Source: Candidatus Woesearchaeota archaeon
Lineage (GTDB): Archaea > Nanobdellota > Nanobdellia > SCGC-AAA011-G17 > JACPNG01
DNA: 61,841 nt
Reading direction: 5' to 3'
Assembly: GCA_016185605.1 (NCBI GenBank)
Contig: JACPNG010000011.1
Span: 1-61,841, forward strand
Position numbers and translations under genes: made by a program. Positions 1 to 7,319 of the stretch are shown one piece after another (the stretch's first letter is position 1; each line of letters begins with the position of its first letter). The notes below the pieces were generated by a model that searched no databases, was not told where the DNA came from, and saw only the letters and a list, made by a program, of their open reading frames with translations.

Positions 1-427
1 TTTCTTCTTTACCTTTATCCACTTTAACAATGTTTATTTTTTTCTCTTTTTTATCAACTTTAAGAGTAAACCCTTGAGTATTAACCATCCCAACTTTCAT
101 TGTAATTTTTAACCCTATTCTTCCATCTTTATCCTTGTAGCCATATTTTTTCAATAACTCAGCATCACTATATTTTTTATACCTTGGTTCAAATGTGAAT
201 AAAGTAATATTTGAAGAAGTATCTTTTCTCTGTGCTTTTAATTCAACTATTTTTCCTTTGTAAATCAAATCTCCTTTAGGATTATTATTCTCATTAATAC
301 CTAACTCAGTTTCAAGTGTTTTTCCAATACCCGTATCAGCATTTCTCAATGTCTTTATATATCCTTTATTATTTATTTTAAGTAATTCTTTCTTAATATC
401 AACTTCTGGAATTTTGTTAGTAGCCAT
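1..427 (-). CDS. MvaI/BcnI-family type II restriction endonuclease, C-terminus cut by window edge
   Basis: The reverse strand is open from an ATG at 425-427 to the window start, giving about 142 residues. The text contains GYIKTLRNADTGIGKTLE near residue 22, then LG and an acidic stretch, then DLIYKGKIVELKAQR (about residues 53-67). This order (GYxxSLR-x-GxTGxGxTLE, then D..ELKxxR) is the pattern of MvaI/BcnI-like type II restriction endonucleases, where the D and the ExK supply the metal-binding centre. A TATA-like run (cctatatataaattta, reverse strand) lies about 27 bases upstream of the ATG. No methyltransferase partner is visible; it would have to lie left of the window. Family assignment is by motif recall only. 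The 428-560 stretch beside it shows only this promoter and nothing else I recognise. Confidence 0.75.
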   Translation of the reverse strand, partial: MATNKIPEVDIKKELLKINNKGYIKTLRNADTGIGKTLETELGINENNNPKGDLIYKGKIVELKAQRKDTSSNITLFTFEPRYKKYSDAELLKKYGYKDKDGRIGLKITMKVGMVNTQGFTLKVDKKEKKINIVKVDKGKEE

Positions 428-560
428 GATTAAAAATGAAGTAATAAATTTATATATAGGAATACCACAATTTAAGTATAAATTAGATTACGGAAAGTCC
501 TACTGCTCAGGAGAATTAGAGACTCTGTGCTCACAAAGTTCGCTACTTACAGGAAGAAGA

Positions 561-1664
561 TCAATCCTCAATAAATATTTTTCCAGGATTTAATCCCTGG
601 TAATGATGGGGGGTTTTTATGTCAGCATCTTTCTCATCCAGAGGATTTAGTAATTTATGATAATTAAGATAGGCAATTGGATCTCCATCGCTTAAAGTAA
701 AAGGCACTTTGTTGACTGTTGTTTCTAATATTAAAGGGGTGCCTAATATCTTATCAACCCTATTTAGCCCCCAGCCAGGATGCACAAATCCAGCTTCATG
801 AACGCTTATCTCCCCTAAAGTTTCTTCAAATTTTTTTAATTCAGCCACATAATCTAAAGGGACAATTAAATTTTCCTTTGTTTTTATTATATAAAACTCC
901 CCTAATCTTAAGGTATATTCACCTCTTTTATCCATAAACTCTTTATGCCAGTAATCCCCAAATTTTAGAAGATTAGTCTTTCCATGAATATCAAAGTCAA
1001 CAGTCAAGTCTACTGTTTCTCCTTCTTTAGCTCTTAAAACCCCCTCGCTTAGATCGCAAGTTACTAATACTCCATTATCCTTGATAACATCTTTTCTATC
1101 AGAAATAGCTCCATAAAGTTTATTTGCATGAAATAAAGTCATTAATTCATGATTGGCTAATTGTCCAGTTCCATTATAAAAAAATCTAATTTGATTTAAT
1201 GAAATCCCTTTCTTAATTATAATATTAAATTTCATAGAATAAAATTCAATATATAATTGCCCTTCATAGCCGTCTGAAACATTATTGTATAAATGCCCGT
1301 CTTCTGTTATTAATCTTGTCAATATCGCTAATCTTCCTATTGAGCTTTTGGAAGACGCCTTGGCAAAGCATCCCTTGGGCAATTTTAATTTTTCCATTAA
1401 CGGAATAATATATATTTTTCCATAGTCAAGGAAAATTCTATCATTTTTTTCAACAGCATACTGTGATCTTTCCTTTAATATCTGGGTCATTGATCTTCCC
1501 CTGGGCAGTATGCTCTTGCCAATAAAGCATATCTTGCCTTGTATTCTGGGCTCAAAAGAAGATGGCTGTATTTGTTTTTCTGCATCTATCGGCTCATCTG
1601 AATAAATTAATCCATTATCAATCATTAATTTTATATCGTTTTTATTATATACTCCTATTTCCAT
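561..1664 (-). CDS. dcd: Two-domain dCTP deaminase (DCD-type)
   Basis: The protein has 367 residues. QPSSFEPRI at 33-41 and GCFAKASSKSSIGRL at 98-112 match the substrate-binding and K-S-x-GR motifs of dCTP deaminase. A second conserved block (EGQLYIEF then GISLNQIRFFYNG, 134-165) follows, and the C-terminal half repeats the dUTPase-like fold, as in the long tandem 2'-deoxycytidine 5'-triphosphate deaminase family (about 370 residues). The family converts dCTP to dUTP and ammonia in the cytosol to supply thymidylate synthesis. The ATG at 1664 has a TATA-like element (catatttatatta) upstream on the reverse strand. It is transcribed towards the restriction gene but separated by 134 bases. The exact subfamily is inferred. 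Confidence 0.8.
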   Translation of the reverse strand: MEIGVYNKNDIKLMIDNGLIYSDEPIDAEKQIQPSSFEPRIQGKICFIGKSILPRGRSMTQILKERSQYAVEKNDRIFLDYGKIYIIPLMEKLKLPKGCFAKASSKSSIGRLAILTRLITEDGHLYNNVSDGYEGQLYIEFYSMKFNIIIKKGISLNQIRFFYNGTGQLANHELMTLFHANKLYGAISDRKDVIKDNGVLVTCDLSEGVLRAKEGETVDLTVDFDIHGKTNLLKFGDYWHKEFMDKRGEYTLRLGEFYIIKTKENLIVPLDYVAELKKFEETLGEISVHEAGFVHPGWGLNRVDKILGTPLILETTVNKVPFTLSDGDPIAYLNYHKLLNPLDEKDADIKTPHHYQGLNPGKIFIED

Positions 1665-1732
1665 TTCAATTTTTCATCTGATTAGATTAATATAAATATG
1701 TATTTTTTAAAATAGGTTTTATTTTTATTGTC

Positions 1733-2140
1733 TTATCTAATACTTATCTTTCCATTTCTTTTTTGATTTTTCAATTCTTCCAATAGTAAATTTAGATACC
1801 ACTCAGTTCCATCAAATGCATCATTTAAAACATCTGGATCTACATAAATCCTGCCATTTTTTGTTATTATAGCTCTTGGTCTAATTCTCCCAAATTTAGG
1901 ATACATATTAAGCTGTAGAGAGAAAGGTAATTTTATTACCTTTTCATCTAATGGTGATAGTCTTATATCTAAGAATCTCACAAAATCCTCAGTAAGCTTG
2001 GATAAAATATAATAAGATGGTTTATCTATTATTGATGTAATGCCATCTAGAGTATCAACACCAAGTACATAATCAAATAAATTGATTTGTCTTCTATTTC
2101 GGACACCATAGTATCCTTCAACAAAAACTCCCAGTTCCAT
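1733..2140 (-). CDS. Hypothetical protein, 135 aa
   Basis: The gene is not recognised. It starts MELGVFVEGYYG and has a basic tail KNQKRNGKISIR. There is no signal peptide, no membrane segment and no cysteine motif. A central part (PRAIITKNGRIYVDPDVLNDAFDG) looks like strand-rich text ending in an acidic turn. Coding is supported by length, AT-rich but normal codon use and a single ATG start followed by no competing frame. It is divergent from the 16S promoter; the 265-base gap between them holds the rRNA leader. Confidence 0.55.
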   Translation of the reverse strand: MELGVFVEGYYGVRNRRQINLFDYVLGVDTLDGITSIIDKPSYYILSKLTEDFVRFLDIRLSPLDEKVIKLPFSLQLNMYPKFGRIRPRAIITKNGRIYVDPDVLNDAFDGTEWYLNLLLEELKNQKRNGKISIR

Positions 2141-2225
2141 TTTAACTAAAATAAAGGGATTAGTTTTTATAATTTTATATATTAAGATATTTATTTTTCA
2201 AGGATAATATTTTTATTGGAAAAAT

Positions 2226-2255
2226 CCAAAAGCTTTATAAATAAGCTAAATCAGA
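2226..2255 (+). promoter_or_regulatory. 16S rRNA promoter
   Basis: The TATA box TTTATAAA lies at 2234-2241 inside the block ccaaaag-c-tttataaataagctaaatcagaa. The same block occurs at 39213-39243 before the 23S gene with one base changed. Transcription would start near 2262-2270, leaving a leader of about 140 bases before mature 16S. Confidence 0.85.
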
Positions 2256-2345
2256 ATAAATTTCTAAATGAGAGCGTTTGCTTGATTCTAAGTTTAATGT
2301 CCTTAGGGACATAATAGGTGAGTGCTTTATTCTAATAATAAAGTA

Positions 2346-2373
2346 TGAGGTATGAGTGAGCTATTGTAGGATG
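2346..2373 (+). other. 16S precursor processing stem, 5' strand
   Basis: Bases 2346-2357 pair with 4849-4860 over 12 bp (one G-U). Then 2358-2362 pairs with 4841-4845, leaving a three-base AAA bulge at 4846-4848, and after a two-base bulge (2363-2364) 2365-2373 pairs with 4832-4840. Bulges on opposite strands around a short helix are the bulge-helix-bulge layout cut by archaeal splicing endonuclease during rRNA maturation. Confidence 0.75.
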
Positions 2374-2834
2374 CTCTTTAAATTTTTTTAAGATTGCGAC
2401 CATAATTTCCGTTGATCCTGCGGAAGACCGCTGCTATTGGGATTGGACTAAGACATGCAAGTCATCTCGCAAGAGAGGCGAAAGGCTCAGTAACACGTCG
2501 ATAATCTGCCCTTAGGTTCAGGATAACCTCGCGAAAGTGAGGATAATACTGGATAGGTGATTGAGGCTGGAATGCGCTTTCACTTAAAGGCAACGCCTAA
2601 GGATGAGTCGGCGGCTGATTAGGTAGTTGGTGAGGTAAAGGCTCACCAAGCCTGTGATCAGTAGGGGGGATGAGAGTCCTAACCTCGAGAAGGACACTTA
2701 GATAAGGGTCCTAGCCCTAAGGGGTGCAGCAGTCGCGAAACCTTTACAATGCACGAAAGTGTGATAAGGTAATCCCAAGTGCTTACTTTTTAAGTAGGCT
2801 TTTGTCAAGTGTAAGAAGCTTGGAGAATAAGTGG

Positions 2835-2873
<39 letters not shown>

Positions 2874-3245
2874 CCACAAGTGGGGGTCAGATTTATTTGG
2901 TCTAAAGCATTCGTAGCAGATTATGTAAGTCTTCTGTGAAATCGTTGGGCTTAACCTAGCGGCTTGCGGAAGATACTGCATAGTTAGAGACCGGGAGGAG
3001 CTAGGAGTATTCCTTGGGAAGCGGTAAAATGCTTTAATCCTTGGAGGACTACCAGTGGCGAAGGCGCCTAGCTAGAACGGGTCTGACTGTGAGGGATGAA
3101 AGCTGGGGGAGCGAACTGGATTAGATACCCAAGTAGTCCCAGCTGTAAACGCTGTGAATTATGTGTTGCATAATTCAAGTAATTATGCAGTGCCGTAGTG
3201 AAGACATTAAATTCACCACCTGGGAAGTACGGTCGCAAGGCTGAA

Positions 3246-3287
3246 ATGATAGAAGTTTAGGACGTTTTAAGGCTTCTATCACACTAG
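3246..3287 (+). other. Mini-intron 1 of 16S (about Ec908), 42 nt
   Basis: The conserved ggctgaaacttaaagg is split here. A perfect 9-bp stem (tgatagaag / cttctatca) closes the insertion. Bulges AAA (3244-3246) and AGA (3286-3288) flank a near four-pair helix (GCUG/CACU, one mismatch). Cutting after the second bulge base restores ggctgaa+acttaaagg. No ORF. Confidence 0.85.
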
Positions 3288-3298
3288 ACTTAAAGGAA

Positions 3299-4000
3299 AG
3301 ATGAGATAGTCGATAGCTCTAGATTTGTATACTGCAGAATATACCTAACGGACACAGCGGACAGGAACGCACGTGAGACTTATAAACAATAATAACATTT
3401 AGATTACAAAGATGGTTAGTAATGACTTATGTTATTTGTTTGGAGCATTAAGAGATGCTAATCTTGATATAAGGCCAAATAAAAATTATGAGATTAAATT
3501 TGGTCAAAAGGACGAGAGATGGCTCTTTTGCATTTCAGATATTATATTTAAATTATATAATAAAAGATTTAATCCATCAAATAACATGTTAAGATTATGC
3601 AACAAAAAGATAGTAAATGATTTAGTGAAGATTTCCGGGATAAAATCGCCACAATCAGAATGGTCCACTCCACTTATTGTAAAGGATTTTACATTTGAAA
3701 ATATTCAATCATATATAAGTGGATTTTTTGATGCAGAGGGAGGTTTGCCTATTAATCCAGAAACAGCTAAACAAAAGTATATATCATTTGATCAGAAGAA
3801 TAAGTCTTCACTATCATTTATTAGGGATAAACTAATTGAATTGGATTTTATCCCAACTAACTTAACATATACTGGAAATGTATGGCAATTTAGATTAACA
3901 AGAAAAAAAGACATAATAAAATTCTGTGATTATATAAAATCTAGACATCCTTCAAAATCTTTAAGATTAAGAAGGTTGATATTGGCTATTTCTCCCTGAG
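3299..4000 (+). other. 16S intron 2 (about Ec919), 702 nt, with endonuclease gene
   Basis: The exon acttaaaggaa stops at 3298 and ttggcggggg resumes at 4001, so joining gives the conserved aaaggaattggcgggg. Bulges AAA (3297-3299) and AGT (3999-4001) flank AAGG/CCTG, which pairs in three of four positions. Only 11 bases of exon separate it from mini-intron 1. Confidence 0.9.
3412..3999 (+). CDS. LAGLIDADG homing endonuclease in 16S intron
   Basis: The protein has 195 residues with two LAGLIDADG motifs: YLFGALRDAN at 8-17 and YISGFFDAEGG at 101-111, each ending in the metal-binding acidic residue. This is the single-chain two-motif form, so it should act as a monomer that cuts intron-less 16S genes at the insertion site. 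The stop codon (3997-3999) lies one base before the 3' splice site. A TATA-like acttataaac at 3377-3386 sits about 26 bases before the ATG, so the gene may have its own promoter rather than depending on rRNA transcription. It is a sequence relative of the ORFs at 39866 and 43626. Confidence 0.93.
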   Translation: MVSNDLCYLFGALRDANLDIRPNKNYEIKFGQKDERWLFCISDIIFKLYNKRFNPSNNMLRLCNKKIVNDLVKISGIKSPQSEWSTPLIVKDFTFENIQSYISGFFDAEGGLPINPETAKQKYISFDQKNKSSLSFIRDKLIELDFIPTNLTYTGNVWQFRLTRKKDIIKFCDYIKSRHPSKSLRLRRLILAISP

Positions 4001-4288
4001 TTGGCGGGGGCGCACTACAAGGGGTGCGGCGTGCGGTTCAATTCAATTCCACACGGAGAATCTCACCAGCAGCGACGGCAGGATGAAGGTCAGATTAAAG
4101 GTTTTACCTGACGAGCCGAGAGATGTTGCATGGCCGCCGTCAGTTCGTGCCGTAAGGTGTACTGTTAAGTCAGTTAACGAACAAGACCTATATCCACAGT
4201 TGCAACCGAGTTCTACGGAATGATCGGGCACACTGTGGAGACTGCCCGCGTAAGTGGGAGGAAGGTGTAGGCAACGGTAGGTCTGTAT

Positions 4289-4463
4289 ACGCTAGCGAGT
4301 TTTGAACCGCAATAACCATATATTTATTATGCTATAAAACAATAAGTGAAAACAATGATGACTAAAGAAGAACAAGATCAAATTGAAAAATTTTTAAGTA
4401 AATTTAATTTTCATCATCCAAAATGGTTATTGCTGCGTTCTATAAGAATTCCTAGCGGCAGAG
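4289..4463 (+). other. 16S intron 3 (about Ec1205), 175 nt
   Basis: This is a textbook bulge-helix-bulge: central helix CUGU (4283-4286) with GCAG (4458-4461), bulges AUA (4287-4289) and AGG (4462-4464), then intron stem CGCUAG/CUAGCG. Cutting after the second bulge base joins gtctgtat to ggctcgaatc, matching the conserved 1205 region. A second perfect 10-bp stem (gcaataacca / tggttattgc) lies inside. Confidence 0.92.
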
Positions 4464-4525
4464 GGCTCGAATCTGCTGGGCTACACGCGCGCAACAATGG
4501 CAGGAACAATGGGATGCAACTCTGA
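4355..4525 (+). CDS. Small ORF starting in 16S intron 3, doubtful
   Basis: An ATG-ATG start at 4355 opens MMTKEEQDQIEKFLSKFNF, followed by HHPKWLLLRSIRIPSG. The reading frame passes the 3' splice site (4463/4464) and ends in exon sequence at 4525 (56 codons). A TATA-like gctataaaac lies at 4331-4340, about 20 bases upstream. Only the first 36 codons are intronic. No LAGLIDADG motif is seen. It could be the remnant of a larger intron gene or chance. In a circularised intron the frame would instead end after RDASEF. Confidence 0.3.
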   Translation: MMTKEEQDQIEKFLSKFNFHHPKWLLLRSIRIPSGRGLESAGLHARNNGRNNGMQL

Positions 4526-4831
4526 AAAGAGAAGCCAACCCTCTAAATCCTGTCTTAGTTCAGATCGAGGATTGTAACTCATCCTCGTGACGCCGGAATC
4601 CCTAGTAATCGGGTATTAGCATAGCTAAGGATAGCAAAATCTATGTCTTAGCTCTAAATGTGCCCGGTGAATATGTCAATGTGCCTTGCACACACCGCCC
4701 GTCATCCCAATCGAGCAGGGTTTAGGTGAGGCTTAGCTTTAACTAAGACGAACCTAGGCTCAGTGAGAAGGGGCAAGTCGTCACAAGGTAACAGTAGGGG
4801 AACCTGCTGTTGGATCACCTCCTTTAATTTA

Positions 4832-4860
4832 CATTCTACAAGCTTAAAACTCATACCTTA
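4832..4860 (+). other. 16S precursor processing stem, 3' strand
   Basis: This strand pairs with 2346-2373 (see the 5' strand entry). It begins eight bases after the mature 16S end. Confidence 0.75.
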
Positions 4861-4905
4861 ACTATTACTAAATAAATTTTTAAATTAGTTAACCAAACAG
4901 ACTTT

Positions 4906-6060
4906 GTGATTTTACCAAATTACAAAGATGGAAGTATTGTAAATTTAATGAGTTCTATATCAAAGGCTTTAGGTGATAAGCCAATATATAAACCATTAAA
5001 ACAGTTAAATCCAAAAGAATTATCAACAAAAAATATTGTTTTATTATTTATTGACGGATTGGGTTATGAATTTATAAAGAAAAACGGAAAAAATACTATT
5101 TTTAACAAATATTTGAGGGGTAAAATAACATCTGTTTTGCCCTCTGCTACTGGCGCTTGTGAACCCTCATTTATGACAGGGGTTGCTCCCCAACAACATG
5201 CAATGACTGGCTGGTTTGTATATTTAAAGGAAATCGGATTAGTAACTATATCATTGCCTTTTGTTTCAAGAGTAGGAAATTTTCCATTAACTAAATTAGG
5301 AATAAATCCTAGGACTTTTTTCAATCAAAAATCAATTTTTGACAAAATTAACGTTAAGTCATATACAATCATGCATCAGAGTATTATTAATTCTGGCTGT
5401 ACAATCGCAATGTCTGGAAAATCAAAAAGGATCGGATATAAAAATTTAAATTCATATTTTAAGGAAATAAAAAAATTAATTCTATCAAATAAAGAAAAAA
5501 AATTTATATATGCCTATTGGGGTAAATTTGATGGTTTATGCCATGACTATGGTGTAAAAAGCAAGGAAGTTCTTAAACATTTTAAAGAGTTAAATAAAAA
5601 ATTGAGCTCATTTTTAAAATCAATTGAAGATACAGATACAACAATAATTATTGTATCTGATCATGGGGCAATTGATACAGAAAAATCCAAGATTATAAGC
5701 TTAGAAGAACATCCAAAATTTGTTGAAACATTAACATTACCTTTATGCGGCGAGCCTAGATTTGTATACTGCTATGTTCACCCGTCAAAAATAAAACAGT
5801 TTAAAGATTATATCAAAAAGAATTTTAAGGGAAAATGCAGATTATACAGAAGTGAAGAGCTAATTAAAAAGAACTATTTTGGTTTGTTTAAGCCGAATAA
5901 GGATTTATTTGATAGAGTTGGAGATTATATTCTGATTATGGAGGATAACTATATAATGGAAGATTCTCTTTTGGGGGGAGAAAAATATTTTAATATAGGA
6001 AATCATGGGGGTGTTAGCAAAGAAGAGATGCTTATTCCTTTGATTGTTATAAAGACTTAA
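4906..6060 (+). CDS. Alkaline-phosphatase-superfamily phosphodiesterase/nucleotide pyrophosphatase
   Basis: The protein has 384 residues. LLFIDGLGYE (46-55) gives the first metal aspartate, LPSATGACEPSFMTG (78-92) the nucleophile region with Thr82 as likely nucleophile, and APQQHAMTGW the next conserved turn. VSDHGAIDT (about 250-258) and NIGNHGG (about 363-369) give the remaining metal ligands. This order is that of type I phosphodiesterases/NPPs, which cleave phosphodiester or pyrophosphate bonds with two zinc ions. There is no signal peptide, so it is predicted cytosolic. The start is GTG at 4906, 25 bases after a TATA-like tttttaaatta; an in-frame ATG 14 codons later would drop nothing conserved. 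The substrate cannot be told. Confidence 0.85.
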   Translation: MILPNYKDGSIVNLMSSISKALGDKPIYKPLKQLNPKELSTKNIVLLFIDGLGYEFIKKNGKNTIFNKYLRGKITSVLPSATGACEPSFMTGVAPQQHAMTGWFVYLKEIGLVTISLPFVSRVGNFPLTKLGINPRTFFNQKSIFDKINVKSYTIMHQSIINSGCTIAMSGKSKRIGYKNLNSYFKEIKKLILSNKEKKFIYAYWGKFDGLCHDYGVKSKEVLKHFKELNKKLSSFLKSIEDTDTTIIIVSDHGAIDTEKSKIISLEEHPKFVETLTLPLCGEPRFVYCYVHPSKIKQFKDYIKKNFKGKCRLYRSEELIKKNYFGLFKPNKDLFDRVGDYILIMEDNYIMEDSLLGGEKYFNIGNHGGVSKEEMLIPLIVIKT

Positions 6061-6066
6061 AATAAA

Positions 6067-6759
6067 TTAGTTTCTTATTTTTATGTCTGAAGCTGGAATT
6101 TTATCAATAACTCTTAGATAGAATAACTTCTTTTCTTTTAGATAATGTTCATATCTTTCAAATCCATACCCATTAATTACTTTTTTAAAATGTTCAAATC
6201 TTCCAAATGGGGATTTTATATATCTTTTTCCACTAAGAACTCTCTGAAAATGCGCTGTTTCAAAACATCTAGATGAACCTTTAACGACAAGCACTTTATT
6301 TTTAAACTTAGATTTTTTAATAGACCATTTATATAACATGTTTACTAAATCAAATTCTGATTTTGTTAATTCTGGTTTTCTTTTTAATATATCATATGTA
6401 ATTGCTTTAATAGTTGTTACTAATGCTCCCCCTCTATGTCTCCTATAATAATATGTTTCTTTGTACAGTGGTGTGAAATCAATAAACGGTGAATTAATAT
6501 CTTTTAAGCTAGTCTTTACAATATATTTAGCGGTTACTATTTTAAAACCCCAATTCTGTTTATGAATAAATTTCTTTTTTTCTAATCTCAAAATTAATTT
6601 AAATAATCTCTTAATATCTGGGATTAATTTTTGATATGGATCTTTCTTGGGGTTTAATCCTTCCTCTTTTATATCATTTATATATTCTAGAGAGACTACA
6701 TGGTATAAGTCCTTATTAATATATTTTCTATAAAATCTAAGCAATTCTCTTTCTTTCAT
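6067..6759 (-). CDS. Uncharacterised protein with possible ADP-ribosyltransferase-like fold
   Basis: The protein has 230 residues and is basic. The N-terminus LYHVVSLEYINDIKEEGLNP (about 18-37) resembles the opening YHxTs..n...I...GL of DarT/ART-like folds, and YYYRRHRGGALVTTIKA (about 103-119) could be the next strand. No catalytic glutamate motif can be fixed by eye, so function is open. The stop is seven bases from the convergent phosphodiesterase stop. Its start overlaps the upstream kinase gene by four bases (ATGA type), so the two are one operon and probably act together. Confidence 0.6.
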   Translation of the reverse strand: MKERELLRFYRKYINKDLYHVVSLEYINDIKEEGLNPKKDPYQKLIPDIKRLFKLILRLEKKKFIHKQNWGFKIVTAKYIVKTSLKDINSPFIDFTPLYKETYYYRRHRGGALVTTIKAITYDILKRKPELTKSEFDLVNMLYKWSIKKSKFKNKVLVVKGSSRCFETAHFQRVLSGKRYIKSPFGRFEHFKKVINGYGFERYEHYLKEKKLFYLRVIDKIPASDIKIRN

Positions 6760-7244
6760 TTTTCTTTAATCTTTTTAATTATAAGACCAACAGATTCATT
6801 AATTTTTAATTTATCTGTATTTATTTGAAAATCAATTTTTTCTGGTTTACTATACAAATAATGTGTTTTTCTTACTAAATCACCTCTTGTTTTTTTTGTT
6901 CTAGATTTATCTCTTTTTAAAGAAGTATTTAGGGAACAATAAAGATGAAACGAGATTAATTTATAATTAAATTTCTTGAAGTATGGTCTTAATTTTCTTT
7001 TTAAATCAATTGGATTTAATTCTTGAACCAAAATATTTTTCTTTAATTTCATTAACTCTTTAATTATTAAGAAAGTTGCTTTTTTGCTAATTTTTCTTGC
7101 ATTTTCTCTTCCTGCTGGTTTAAGCATTTTCTTTATATAAGCTCTATCTACATAGGAATAATTTTTCAATTTTTTATTCAGAATTTCGACTATGGTGGAT
7201 TTGCCGCTGGCCATGACACCATGAAGATTTACTATTTTTGGCAT
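6756..7244 (-). CDS. P-loop kinase-like protein
   Basis: The protein has 162 residues. GVMASGKST (9-17) is a Walker A loop right after the first strand (PKIVNLH). DRAYIKKMLK and the later R-rich segment (LKRDKSRTKK, about 107-116) resemble the lid of small nucleotide or antibiotic kinases (AAA_33/zeta-toxin-like). The family phosphorylates small molecules or, in tRNA/RNA end-healing enzymes, nucleic acid ends. It is translationally coupled to the 6067-6759 gene. TATA-like aaaaatgtttttaa lies upstream on the reverse strand and is shared as a divergent promoter region with the ABC exporter. Confidence 0.65.
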   Translation of the reverse strand: MPKIVNLHGVMASGKSTIVEILNKKLKNYSYVDRAYIKKMLKPAGRENARKISKKATFLIIKELMKLKKNILVQELNPIDLKRKLRPYFKKFNYKLISFHLYCSLNTSLKRDKSRTKKTRGDLVRKTHYLYSKPEKIDFQINTDKLKINESVGLIIKKIKEK

Positions 7245-7319
7245 ATAATTAATATAGTTAATTAACTTAAAAACATTTTTATATTGATAATACTTTTATC
7301 ATAAGAAAAAGTGGTGATA

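Noticed and set aside
484-556. GC-richer stretch left of the dCTP deaminase, suspected tRNA or small RNA
   Set aside because: No cloverleaf, no T-arm and no C/D or H/ACA motif could be built on either strand.
719-937. 72-codon frame opposite the dCTP deaminase
   Set aside because: Shadow frame of a well-supported gene on the other strand.
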